64,000 nucleotides of DNA from Gonocerus acuteangulatus (lineage: Eukaryota; Arthropoda; Insecta; Hemiptera; Coreidae): assembly GCA_946811695.1 (NCBI GenBank), contig OX328123.1:13930162-13994161 (forward strand), written 5' to 3'. The notes below the pieces were generated by a model that saw nothing but the letters and a program-made list of their open reading frames with translations, did not search any database and was not told the origin of the DNA. Position numbers and translations under genes: made by a program. Each line of letters opens with the position of its first letter. Within the stretch, counting starts at the first letter, position 1. This document shows, one piece after another, positions 32,626 to 43,849 of the stretch.

Positions 32626-33654
32626 ATAGGAAAGCAAAAATTTTTGTATATTGTGTATAGAATCTTATAGGATTATAATATGCTTAGTTAGTATAGGAGC
32701 AGAGCCAGAGGCTCTCCAATTACGGGGGGTCTCAAATTCTGGTAGTATCAAATTCCTAATACTCTTGCCCAGTGTGTTGAATTTCTTCTTAATAAAGAAT
32801 AAACATGGATCTGTCGCATTAAAAATCGGGCATTAAAAATATATTTGACTGAACCGCTGGTGTACAACGAGTGCAGAGAATGGGGAAACAGTGAGAGAGA
32901 GAGAGAGAGGGTGTTAGAGGGGGGCAAAAAAAAAGTGAGTTTTTGTGACATTATTATGAAGGAGTACATCGAAATTTCCGATGACTTATGCTGGGCTGGA
33001 AAGCCAGTGGGGTCAGGGAGATAAGGCACGGAATGTTATTATCATTGTGTATGGTTAACTTCCCCGATCTAGTATGTTTGAGGATTTTTACGAACAATCA
33101 TACCAACATGTTAACTCTTATCTCTGAGCGCACTGAGTGATGAGTGTGTTATATTTCTCAAATAAAAATAAGACTGTGAATCCTTTAGTTCAACATTTCA
33201 ATGAAAACTGGGAATGTAACTTTTAATAATGAATGTTACATTCCCTGATATGGTTAACTATGACTCATTTGCATATCATCCCCGTTTTCCTATCGTCTCA
33301 TGGCTATCAGGCTATGTTCTCATGCAGGAGATGTTCCGGCCTGAGCAGGTCGACTTTTTTGAGCGATGGGTGAAAACATTTTCTGGTCCACCAAGGATGT
33401 TTAAGACGGATGGCAACTTAAAGACAGCCCGGCACAAGTGGCCAAGAAGTCGATGCACGGTAAAAAAAAAAAGTCCTTCTCTGAAGGTCGGTAGTGTACA
33501 CTCCATTTCTTAATAATTTGCTTAAAACTATCTATACTAATAAAAATAAAAAAAATAATAGTTTTGTTTCTTTATTTTAGTAATGAACAACTGACTCAAG
33601 GAATACCAGAATCCGGATACAGCGCTCACGCTCAGCGCCCCTAGTGGTAGAAGT
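32626..33654. other. no recognised gene
   Basis: Contains a short (GA)n tract (32889-32910) and a 94-codon plus-strand frame (33229-33513) whose product I do not recognise. Its last third reads through an A-run. Confidence 0.35.
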
Positions 33655-33880
33655 TACAACCAATGCCCTAGCGAATTTGTCGGGTAAACATTTAATGAAC
33701 CGATTTAGTTTATTTTTAACACGTATTCTTAAATACCCTCAAGGTACACAAAAGTTCGTTGCAATACAACAGACATTACGACTTCATGTACGTACAAAGA
33801 AGTACTTTGGGTCCGAAGTAAACCCCTCTCTAGAAGGACTGATTTTGCTGTTTAACCAAGTCGTGTTTAATGGGTTTTAT
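33655..33880 (-). repeat. repeat family A fragment
   Basis: Matches the inner units of family A: AATGAACCGATTTAGTTTAT and GGGTCCGAAGTAAACCCC, minus orientation relative to the copy at 44.4 kb. Confidence 0.75.
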
Positions 33881-34033
33881 ACAGGGTCTATATATACATA
33901 TAAAGCAAGTTAACAACAAACATTCAAGGGATGAAACTAGACAAAAATTTAGTGCACACCACTAACCACACATTTCTATCTCACTAGGATCTAGACATAT
34001 GAAGTTCTAAAGGTTCTTCAGAGAAAACCTTTT

Positions 34034-34101
<68 letters not shown>

Positions 34102-34606
34102 TACAACTTCAATTTTCTCTGTTTGTACACATTTGTTTCAACAATTCATTACATTTTTGAAATCAGCATTAAATTTGCTTTGAGAATAATGCACATTCAA
34201 TGCTCACAAGATCGTAATTTCAATCCAAAAAGTAGAAAAACTTCTGATTAGCGACAACTTTTCAAAAATCACTACTCTTCTGAAATAAATCCTGCAGACT
34301 GCCGAATCTCACAAAAGTTGTAAAATTTAATCAGCCTTCCAACGGTATACTCAAAACTGAGATTATTTCTCAATTTCATAATGTAATTGGAATTATAGAG
34401 TGAAAAAACATGTAATAAACAAAGGTAATATTATGTATTTTTTTTTCGTGATATTATCGGAAATAGGGGTCTCCCGTGGTCTAATGGCTAGCGCCTTGGA
34501 TTCATAAGCGGGAGATGGTGGGTTCGATTCCCAACCTCCGGCAGGAATTTTATCATCCCACGGCTCGCTGGTAAAATTCCTCGCTGCACCCTGGATGTCG
34601 GCGCTA

Positions 34607-34681
<75 letters not shown>

Positions 34682-34786
34682 ATCGGAAATAGAAATGTGT
34701 GGTTGGTAGTGTTGAACTACATTTTTTGTCTAGTTCCCCCCCCCCCCCTGAAAGATTGTCATTAACTTACGAAACACCCTGTATAA
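33879..34786. mobile_element. family E TIR element with ACAGGGT ends
   Basis: Left end TATACAGGGTCTATATATAC, right end CGAAACACCCTGTATA. About 100 bases inside each end are inverted relatives (GAAACTAGACAAAAATTTAG and CCACACATTTCTATCTCAC against their inverses at 34685-34740). A third partial copy is at 61850-62020. The centre holds a poly-T run (34036-34099), unrecognised sequence and a nested SINE. Non-autonomous. Confidence 0.65.
34467..34678 (+). repeat. tRNA-derived SINE, copy 3
   Basis: Same family as the copies at 18.7 and 19.9 kb, with a 70-base poly-A tail. A perfect 14-base target duplication ATTATCGGAAATAG brackets it (34453-34466 and 34679-34692). The long uninterrupted tail indicates recent insertion. 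Confidence 0.95.
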
Positions 34787-34789
34787 TGC

Positions 34790-35331
34790 CAACTTTTGTC
34801 TTTGAATTTTAAGCCTTTATCGTGTGGGGAGAGTACGAAGTGGTCCCTTTGTAAGTCGCTACATATCCAAGACAACTAAAAGAAGAAATGCGGACTTGTG
34901 GATTTAGAAAAAAATAAACCATATTCCTAGGCCCAAATACCAACGTTTCCTAGCGTTATGTGAACACAATATGTTCACATAATGTCTTCAGAAGATACTG
35001 TAAAATTAATCTATCATAGTAATAATAAATCTTATTGCAGATTAAACCTATCATTCACCAAAGTGATAATCCAATTGGTACAATAAAAAAATAGATACGC
35101 TTTTTATCTTAATAATTAATGAATAGATAAGTAATATGATAAAAATTTAACTTTTCCTCTTAAATCTTAGCCTTAATCGTAGGAACTGTGTCATCTCAGC
35201 GCGTTTCCATAACAATCATATCCATAGTGTCCTTTGGAAACCATGACAACGAAATACCTTAAAATGGGGTCACTTTGTGGTGAAATTGTTACAAACCTAT
35301 ACTGATTATATATATCTCTGAGGGGGAACAG

Positions 35332-35384
<53 letters not shown>
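34790..35384. other. no recognised gene; family G hairpin at 35182-35208
   Basis: A diverged GGAACTGTG...GCGTTTCC hairpin and a (TA)n tract (35335-35382). Nothing coding. Confidence 0.4.
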
Positions 35385-35385
<1 letters not shown>

Positions 35386-35812
35386 CACGTGTCTGTTTAT
35401 TTGTTTGTTTCTTTGTTTATTTATTTGTATGTTCCTTATACAAATCCTCACCGTTTGACCGATTTTGACCAAACTTGGAATAATGGTAGGTCTTGATACA
35501 GGAAGTCTCGTAGGCTAAGTCAAAAATTTCTACGAGCTGTCTGTCTGTATGTTTGTTCCTTATACAAATCCACACCCTGCTTCCGATTTTGACCAAACTT
35601 GGCACACAGGTAGGTCGTGATACGGGTAGAGTCATAGGCTAGGTTAAAATCGTCTATGACTCACAGTTCATTACGAGTTCGAAACAATGAACTCAAACTG
35701 TTACAGCTTTTAATATTAATTATTTGGTTTCTAATTTATTTTTGCTTTTATAGATGCAGAAAGTAGGTGTAGCATAGCACGCCGGGTAACAACTAGTATA
35801 TGAATACAATTA
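35385..35812 (-). repeat. repeat family B, copy 3
   Basis: Inverted relative to the copy at 31.8 kb; ends in the inverse of ACTAGTTGTTACCCGGCGTG. Holds two tandem units and the tRNA-like GAGTTCGAAAC motif. Confidence 0.85.
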
Positions 35813-36164
35813 TGTATACGAATATGTATATATGCTTGATCAATTGATTGGAACAGTCCACGGAGTTATTTATGAATTTATCCATTCCGTATCTTATCCA
35901 CTGATTGAGCCCGCATCAATTAGTTGGATGAACTATCATTCTTTTTCGAAATATACATTCGGTATCAAAATATGCGATGAATAATTTTTCCCTGCTCTTG
36001 ACGGTTTAAAAACTGTGTCCATCGCTTAACTAAACATGTTTTTATTAATTCTACTATGTATGTAAAGTAGCTATTGAGGTTGCACTCATGACGGAATTTT
36101 TGAAAAATTTCTTCGAATCTTTATCGATGTTACCTAGTAGACACCGAAAATGATCCCAGTTAAA

Positions 36165-36218
<54 letters not shown>

Positions 36219-36756
36219 CACGATACAGGCCAATTTTGTTTTTTCGCCACGAAACTTGGTACGTAGTATAACAAACAAAATCGGTCCATCCGGAGGGGGG
36301 TACTCCGGAGCCAATGTAGTTCTTTGTCAATACCAGGCGTAATTTTTGTTATATTTCAACGAAAATTAGTATTTGTTGTGGTCAACTGAAGAGGAAAATT
36401 TGTTGTAAAAATAAACTAAATCGGCTGACTAGAAGGAAGGGGGGGGGTTTACTCCTGCCAGAAATTACTAATTTCCCTATACCGGTCGTAATTTCTGTTG
36501 TATTGTAACGAAACTCTCTATACGTCCTGGCTATCTAATAACAAAGAAGTGTTGTGAAAATTAACTAAATCGGTTTATTGGAAGGGGGGGGGGTGTTACT
36601 TTGTACTATGTTTGAATTGAATTCTCCCGCCAAACGTAGGTTCGCGAAACTCATCAAGATCAATAGATGAATATGTTAAGCTTTGTGTTTTAATTACATA
36701 GTGTAGTACCACGCAAACACAAAACTCTGGAAGGAAATGAATTACAAAATTAATAA

Positions 36757-39245
36757 CACAGGTCTACAAAAATAATCTTTCTGAAATTTGATTTGATGAT
36801 TTTGGTCAATCTCTATGCTCCTTGGCGTGCTGAAGCCGAACATGAGGTCAGTCCCTCTCTATCACGTAAGGAAATTGTTCAATCTCAAGTAAGGGCAGAG
36901 GTACTACCATTAGAAGAAAACAGAATTGGCGAATAAGAGTTTTCATTTATTTCCATGATCTTTTAGTTATTTCAATGTTGTTTACTGTACAAAATACATA
37001 AATGTATAGAAATAACAGCTTCAGAATTAACAGTGGCATATTTAGTTATTATTTTTATGAAAACGTATTTTTTTCTCTTGAAAATTTCTCCGTGTTCGTT
37101 TCCGGCTGTAGGACTCTTCAGATGATTCACGCTGCAGCATCCAACAATAGTCAGCCATCATGTTTACGTTCCATTTGCCCTGATTCCTACATTCCACTTC
37201 CTGGATGTCCTGATGGAACCTTTCCCCTTGTTCTTCACTTACTTCCCCTAAGTTTTCCGGAAAATAGTCCACATGCGAATGTAAGAAGTGAACCTTCAAA
37301 ATCTTGTTGCAATCTTGTAATTGAAATGCCTTCAACATGCGTTCCACGATACTTCTGTAGTTGGGATCCTTCACGTTATCAAGGAACTTCTCAACAACAT
37401 CTTTAAAAGAATTCCAATCTTCCTTCTCCTTCTCATTCATGGTCTGAGTGAAATGTGGATCTGTGAAAAGTTTCCGAATATGTGGGCCTACAAAGATCCC
37501 CTCTTTTAGCTTTGCATCACTTAATCGTGGGAACTTGGAGCATAAGTACTTAAAACATTCACCTTCTTTATTGAGAGACTTTACGAATTGTTTTATCAGC
37601 CCTAGCTTTATGTGTGGAGGAGGTAGCAGGATTTTGTCAGAAGGAACCAAACTTCTCCTAATTACATTTTTTTGGCCTGGCGACAGAGCTCCTCGTGATG
37701 GCCAGTCTTTGTTGTTCCAATGGGAATTTATGTCTCGGCTATCCCATAAACATAAAAAACAAGGGAACTTGGTGTACCCTGATTGCTGACCTAAGAGCAT
37801 AGTAAGTACTTTCAAGTCTCCACATATCAACCAGTTATGCTCATTATAATGAATTCGTTCGAGAACTAATGACAAATTTTCGTACGTTTCTTTTAAATGT
37901 ACCGAATGGCCAACTGGAACTGAAGCATAAGTATTGCCATTGTGCAACAAAACAGCCTTTAGACTTCGCTTTGATGAGTCTATGAATAGACGCCAATGAA
38001 TCGGGTCATATTGTATACCAAATTGACCCATCAGACCAAGAATGTCTTTGCAGTAAATAAGATTCTCATCCAGAGCAAAGCAAGGAACAAAAACTGCTTC
38101 ACGGTGTCGATACCATGAAAAAGAAGTGTCTGGCTGTATTAAATTTTTGTTTTTAAGACGGGAGCCAAGTAACTGAGCTGCATCTTTTGGAAGTCCAAGA
38201 TCTCTCACTAAGTCGTTCAACTCCTGTTGAGAAATAAGCTGAGGTTCATCTTCTGAACTGCTTGCTTTGAACTCACTGTGTACTTCATCGCTCTCCGACA
38301 TACAGTCTTCTCTATTAGCTTCCCTATCTATACTGCCCAAGTCACCAGGGGGCTGAGGAACTGTCAATCCAGGACCGTGTGGTACCGGACGACTAGCAGA
38401 TTCCACATTAGGGTAGTTAATGAGCTTATGATTTTTGGAATTATAGCCTTGAACATGACAATTACAAAAGTAACAGTCATTAACGTGTTTTTTTTTGCTC
38501 CCTCCACATCATTGGGATAGCAAATCCGAAAGATTTTAACTCTCCTTTGTACCATAAGCGAAGTTTTTCTACGCAGCTATGGCATACTTTGTGAGGCCCA
38601 CACTTTATCTTGATCTCCTATTCTCAAGCCAAAATATGCATAATATACATTTTTGACAAAACCTGTTATATTTCGTTGGTATTTCTTAACTGTGTACTCA
38701 CCACAGATAAAACAGAAGTAGTCTGGACTGGTAACACAACGACGATGAGACATTTTGTCTAAATGCACTTTCAAACCTTAAAATACGTTCTTAATCACTT
38801 TGACACAACTGAGAGACCTCAGTGAATGTGTTCACTTCAGTTGATACTACTGAACTCAGAGAATGAACAGAAATTTAGCTCCAAGTTCCTGATACAACAG
38901 GTTCAATCTCGTTTAGCTTCAGACGGTGACATCTGAGACCAAACAAGTACGTTCCTGTCTGAACAGGTCGTGCCTAGACACCCTCAGGCCTACAACATCT
39001 ACTGAGGGAGTCATTGCCTACACCGCCTAGTGAAAGATGTCTGTTTATAAAAAGAGAAATCGTTTGGAAAAAAAAAACCTACTTCTTACCAAATTTATGT
39101 GTATAGCAGGTATATTATGTTCTATGGATTTGAAAAAAATCTGTACGTGATAGAGAAAAACGGACTTCATTCTCGGCCTCAGGACACCGAGAAACACAGA
39201 GATTAGCCAAAATGATCAAATCAAATTTTTGGTTGTAGACCTGTG
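36757..39245 (-). mobile_element. 2.49-kb TIR transposon with TAA target duplication
   Basis: Both ends read CACAGGTCTACAA inward, and similarity between the ends continues for about 110 bases (CTCTATCACGTA at the inner limit), with one 12-base gap and scattered mismatches. TAA flanks both sides (36754-36756 and 39246-39248). The related repeat A copy at about 45.2 kb reads AAAATTAATAATTGAA at this position, which is exactly this flank with the element and one TAA removed. It carries a single minus-strand gene (37042-38753). CAC-starting TIRs with a 3-bp duplication recall the CACTA/Mirage/Chapaev group, but the protein is not a typical member, so the superfamily is left open. Confidence 0.85.
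37042..38753 (-). CDS. transposon-borne protein of an unassigned metazoan family, two frame lesions
   Basis: About 570 codons from ATG at 38751-38753. The start MSHRRC leads into CxxC (CFIC), HKVCHSC and NDCYFC, an N-terminal zinc-binding region resembling ZAD. One-base losses or gains near 38594-38598 and at a nine-T run (38488-38496) split the frame; the last 454 codons are open. Within those: FIDSSKRSLK (D143), ICGDLK (D197), CFLC (216-219), PPPHIKLG (H265), FLHSHVD (376-380), GERFHQD (E395, after E391/E392) and MADYCWML near a basic C-terminus. I recognise the family as widespread, repetitive and uncharacterised in arthropods and other animals. The acidic triad with CxxC after the second Asp, and its place between TIRs, suggest an RNase H-fold transposase; this is inference. 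Alternative: captured or passenger gene. Confidence 0.75.
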
Positions 39246-39279
39246 TAATTGAACCAGCTGCTCTTTCGCTTTTATTTAT

Positions 39280-39491
39280 GGAGGCCCGGTGGCCGTGAGA
39301 GTTAAGACGTGAGCACATAACAATCCGTACCAAAGGGTCGTGGGTTCGATTCCCACTAGGGGTGGTGGCTTTTCTTTAGAAAAGAGAAAAGGCATAAGCC
39401 CTATCCTGGCTAGAAAAGGGTGGTAACCTTTAGATAACCCGTCCTAAAATTCATAGTTAATAATAAATGGACGTTAAAATTTAAATAAATA
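39280..39491 (+). repeat. tRNA-derived SINE, second family, copy 2
   Basis: GGAGGCCCGGTGGCCGTGAG (A-box region) and GGGTCGTGGGTTCGATTCCC (B box) precede a body ending AATAAATGGACGTTAAAATT. TTTTATTTAT at 39270-39279 and 39492-39501 is the likely target duplication, and the related repeat A copies lack the insert. Confidence 0.85.
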
Positions 39492-39605
39492 TTTTATTTA
39501 TCTATATAGGTTATTTTAGGCAAATTATTCAGCAATGCACTCGACCCTACCCAATTCTGAGGAAAGTGCTTAGTTATGCAGCTCCTGCGTGACGGACTTT
39601 TTGTA

Positions 39606-40254
39606 TTTTTTAGATGGGTGATAATGTGTGGACTGGCATCTGTCAAGATTTCGTTCAAGTCGTTTGGTTGATTTAATGTGTCTTGTTCTTCGCAATCAGT
39701 TAGTATGTTTTTCACTTATGTCTTTTTTAATATCCTGGTAATACCAATCAATATTGATAAGATTATCACCCAAATTGACACCTTGAATGAACCTTTGTAG
39801 ACAGCAAATTAGCTATCACTACCAGAATTACTTTATTGTAAAAACATAATCATTCATTCATACTACACATATCTTAAATATATATTTATCATATTCATTA
39901 TACAAATAAGACATTGCTTTAAATGTTCTCAGAAAAATAAAAGTATATTGCCGAGCAATAAAAAAAAAAGTTTATTAATCCAATTACAAGAAAGAATAAA
40001 CAATATTAATTAATGGTAATGGACAATAAACCGAATGGAACAATAAATAATATATTAAACTAAAGGAGGACTCTAACATTGGGCTTAATATCTTTCTGGA
40101 ATTATGTCTTGAAATATTACTGCTTCCATCTCGTTTCTTCATAATCTCTTGGCAATTATTAATATCACAATCTGAAGTTTTCTTTGTCAAGACTGACAGT
40201 TAAATGCATAAAAGGAAGATAGGCTATATCAACGGTATTGTATTTTTTAGTAGT
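39606..40254. other. no recognised gene
   Basis: Short AT-rich frames only (39494-39715 and 39984-40190, minus), unrecognised. Confidence 0.4.
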
Positions 40255-40264
40255 AATGACAGAC

Positions 40265-40842
40265 ACAGGAGATATGGACTCCTACGACGACTACTTGGAC
40301 CTACTTCAAAGCTTACGACACAAAACAAACTTACTATTTACAAAACTATAATCAGACCTATCTGGACTTACGGACTCGAATTATGGGGAACAGCAAAACA
40401 CTCAAACATACAACGAATGCAAGCATTCCAATCCAAAGTCCTTCGTAGAATAGTCAATGCTCCCTCTTATGTCTCCAACAAAACCCTACACAACGACCTT
40501 AATATTCCTTTCGTAAACGACCTCGCCAAATCCCGCTTCCTGACGTTTCATTCCAAATTGTCATCCCACCCAAATCCTAGAGGTCAATCTCTTTCCACTC
40601 AGATCCACCCTAAAGACCTTCCCAGGAGGCCTAAGAGACTTTGGCCCCGTGACCAGCTACCATGACAGCAGTCAAAAACAGCACAGATTGTTTTAATATA
40701 TTAGGAAGTGCCGATAATGTTTGGCTCCTTCCATATACTATTCATTGACATGTATACTTAGGCCAGCACAATTAATTATTTTACTTATAATTGTACAGAT
40801 TTTAAATAAACATGAAAAGAAAAAAAAAAAAAAAAAAAAAAA
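40265..40842 (+). pseudogene. Jockey-type LINE, 5'-truncated, with poly-A
   Basis: A single open frame to 40665 encodes the thumb and C-terminus of a Jockey ORF2: RRLLGPTSKLTTQNKLTIYK, TIIRPIWTYGLELWGTAKHS, QAFQSKVLRRIVNAP, KTLHNDLNIPF and RPKRLWPRDQL, followed by the stop. A 150-base 3' UTR and poly-A (to 40842) follow. A 10-base target duplication AATGACAGAC marks both ends (40255-40264 and 40843-40852). The open frame upstream of 40265 is host-side sequence and not part of the element. Because the endonuclease and RT catalytic motifs were never inserted, it cannot work. The unbroken frame suggests it is one of the younger Jockey copies here. Confidence 0.92.
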
Positions 40843-40869
40843 AATGACAGACTACGGAACAAATTTAAC

Positions 40870-41460
40870 ATAGTAACCACAACATTAGATACACGGTTGT
40901 CGCAGGGTGGGGCCAAACGAATTTTCGTTTTTCAAAAAAGGCTACAGCCTCTAAATCCTAACCGATTTCAATCCATTTTTTTTTTTTTTTAAATGAAAGC
41001 TAAGAAAATGTAGAACAACTGCGTCTAGCTGGATTTTTTGTTTACCTTGTTTATTAAATTAAGTGTAAATAATTCACGAACTTTTACAGTTTAGCATAAA
41101 GTAATATTTTATTTTACATCTGACTTTTTAAGAAATATTAATTTCTTTGAAAATGGTGAACAATTCTTGACTTTCTATTAAAAAATCGGATGAATGGAAA
41201 ATCCCTACGTACTTTACCCACAAATATCATTAGGAAGCTGCAGTTAAAATTTGAAGTTGATCGGGGGAAAATTGAAGACGTCACAGTATCGCCCGATTTG
41301 AAAAACATAGTTTTGACAGAACGACTTTAAAGTCTGATGGCCTGAATTGTTCATTTTCTCAGTATTTAATTTTTATTTTTTTTCATACTTTCTTCTAATA
41401 AAGATAAAAAAAAATGGGTTTTAATTTCGAAGTGAATTGAAGGAGGAGCAAACAAAACGT
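40870..41460 (+). repeat. repeat family D, copy 2, left part
   Basis: Parallels 13380-13760 (for example CATTAGGAAGCTGCAGTTAA and GAAAACTATG-type stretches). It continues at 43646-43850 (ending AGTATTACCCCTTAAGT) after the insertion of repeat A and minisatellite growth. Confidence 0.7.
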
Positions 41461-41467
41461 AACAATT

Positions 41468-42366
41468 AAATAGCTCTTTCCTCCGAAGGAAAGTAGCTAT
41501 TGAGGTTGCACTCATGACGGAATTTTTGAAAAATTTCTTCAAATCATTATCGATCCTACCTTGTAGACACCGAAAATGACCCCCGTTAAAATTTATATAT
41601 ATCTATATATATATCTGCACTTTTTTTTGTGTTTAAACTTTAACTTATATCTGAGTACTGTATAGTAAGGTTTCAGCTATAAAACTTAGCTATAGGAAGT
41701 CAACAATAATAATAAACCCACGAATAACATGTCCAATATGCAATAGTAACCAACAAGAAGATATTTACCACTTACTGGAGTATATGCGTGTAAGTAGGTG
41801 TGTCAGTATGGGTATGTATGTAAGTATGTGTGTATATGGGAGTATATGCGTGTAAGTAGGTGTGTCAGTATGGGTTTGTATGTAAGTATGTGTGGGGTAT
41901 ATACGCATACAGATAAGTTTTTTCGCTTTATGTGAATTACTTATGTTTTGTATTCTTTGCATAGCATGTTGTTTGCCTTATATTACTTGCTTGTTGTATT
42001 TGTTCACGTTTACTTTTTTATTGCATTACGTTACCATTATTATTAAATTATTCCTTATAGCATGTTTTTTATTTTACTATATTATTTAGATCTATTTACG
42101 GCTTACCTAAAGATTTAATTTAGATCTAGCATGTACCTAAATTTTTAGCTTGCTGTTTTCTGTATTATAAAGTGTTAAAGTATATTTATATTTAATATTA
42201 TAGTTATATTTAAAGTATAGTTATATTTTTTGGTGCATGTAGTTTTATTTTAATTAAGGGTTTGAAATCTTGTAATGTAAGAATTTTCTATGCAAAAAAC
42301 CTTAAATATGTGCACTCACTCCTTTGTAAAGGGTATTTCCCTAAAACAAAGAACCAATAAATAAAT

Positions 42367-42416
<50 letters not shown>

Positions 42417-43361
42417 TGTTAACACGATAGCGGCCAGAGTTTTGGTTTTTACGTCACGAAACGTAGTATGTAGCATTCAATTAGCAAACGATTGAACGAG
42501 TTCGTTAACCACCAAAATCGGTCCACCGGAAGGGGGGGGGGGTTTACCCCAAACCCAAAACACTAATTTGACCATGCCAGCCGCATATTTGTTATGTTGG
42601 AACGAAACTTGGTATTCGTAGTAGTAATCTAGAGAGAAAAGTGAGATGTAAAATAAACTAAATCGGTTCATTAGAAGGGGGGAGGGGGTTTACTTCGGAC
42701 ACAAAGTACCAATTGGCCACTACCAGCCGTGATTTTTGTTATATTTCGACGAAACTCAGTATTTGTAGTGGTAATCTACAGGAAAAAATGTGTTTTAAAA
42801 ATAAACTAAATCGGTCGTTAAGAGGGGGGGGGGGGGGTTACTCCGGACCCAAATTACTAATATACTCATACCGGTCGTAATTTCTGCTGTATTGTAACAA
42901 AACGCGGTATACCTCGTGGGTAACTCATGGGAAAGAAGTGTTGTTAAAATGAGCTAAATCGGTCAATAGGAAAGGGGGGGGGGTTTACTTTTTAATATAT
43001 TTCAATAGAATTAGCTTGCCAGACGTAGGTTCGCAAGGCCGCCGCAAGGAGCGCTGTCTCCCACTAGAGAGACTGTATCCTGTTCCTGCGTCAGATCGAA
43101 AGACAAAAATATGAAGTTTTTTGTATTTATTAAGTAGTGTAGTAGGTACCATGTGTAAACATAACTCTGGAAGCAAATTAATTACAAAATTAATAATTGA
43201 ACAGTTACTCGTTACAAAATTAAAAGAGAACTATTCATGTTTTTATTTTATTTATATAGGATAATTTAAGCAAATTGTTCTGGAAACTAGTCTACTCTAC
43301 CCAAATTCTGAGGAAAGTGCTTAGTTATGCAGCTCCTGCGTGACGGCCTTTCTGTCACGCA
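41468..43361 (+). repeat. repeat family A, copy 2
   Basis: Starts with the hairpin CTTTCCTCCGAAGGAAAGTA and ends in GCTCCTGCGTGACGG followed by a second palindrome, CTGCGTGAC...GTCACGCAG. Interrupted at 41620-42365 by a LINE 3' end. Several G-runs mark the internal units. Confidence 0.85.
41620..42365 (+). pseudogene. LINE 3' end inserted in a (TA)n tract
   Basis: The plus strand at about 41715-41790 reads PRITCPICNSNQQEDIYHLL, which fits the C-terminal CxxC...H zinc knuckle of a non-LTR polymerase with the last Cys lost to a repeat. A 62-bp unit (GTGTAAGTAGGTGTGTCAGT core) is then tandemly duplicated (41777-41895), followed by AT-rich 3' UTR and an AATAAATAAATAA tail at about 42345-42358, directly against the (TA)n of repeat A. 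The flanking TA tract hides the target duplication. It is a short, dead, 5'-truncated copy; clade unknown. Confidence 0.6.
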
Positions 43362-43370
43362 GAAAAAGGA

Positions 43371-43646
43371 CCAATCGAACCCCTTGTAAAGGGACCAATC
43401 GAACCCCTGGTAAAGGGACCAATCGAACCCCTGGTAAAGGGACCAATCGAACCCCTGGTAAATGGACCAATCGAACCCCTTGTAAAGGGATCAATCGAAC
43501 CCCTGGTAAAGGGACCAATCGAACCCCTTGTAAAGGGACCAATCGAACCCCTTGTAAAGGGATCAATCGAACCCCTGGTAAAGGGACCAATCGAACCCCT
43601 GGTAAAGGGACCAATCGAAGCCCTGGTAAAGGGACCAATCGAAGCT
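43371..43646. repeat. 24-bp minisatellite, 12 units
   Basis: Units are CCAATCGAACCCCTGGTAAA plus GGGA, with CCTTG/CCTGG and GGGACC/GGGATC variants. As 24 is a multiple of three, frames stay open on both strands (octapeptide repeats), but the array is a non-coding expansion: repeat D copy 1 has one related unit at 13745-13756. Confidence 0.92.
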
Positions 43647-43849
43647 CACTCAAAAAATTATCTTTAAATCACGCTTCACTAGACATTGGGAGTTCAGTCG
43701 GAAAATCATATTAATTGTCCATTTAAATAAATTTTCTTTATATAAACATTCTCGGATATAAATTTTGATTAGTTAAGGAAGAACTAAAGACTATTACAAA
43801 ACAAAATGGGGAAAAAAACAAGTTACAGGATAGTATTACCCCTTAAGTA

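Larger units (their letters stand above)
36057..39605 (+). repeat. repeat family A, copy 1, split by two insertions
   Basis: Starts at AAAGTAGCTATTGAGGTTGC and ends near GCAGCTCCTGCGTGACGG. The internal (TA)n (36169-36217) and the TTAACCACCAAAATCGGTCC / GGGGGTTTACTCC units identify the family. The TAA-flanked transposon (36757-39245) and a SINE (39280-39491) interrupt it, so family A is older than both. Confidence 0.85.

Noticed and set aside
37002..37789. Plus-strand frames of 134, 62 and 113 codons
   Set aside because: Antisense shadows of the transposon gene on the minus strand.
40204..40264. N-terminal extension of the Jockey frame at 40204
   Set aside because: Lies outside the target duplication, so it is flanking sequence read in frame by chance.
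43321..43714. Octapeptide-repeat proteins on both strands (110 and 124 codons)
   Set aside because: 24-bp minisatellite with a period divisible by three; frames are open on both strands and related repeat D sequence is non-coding.
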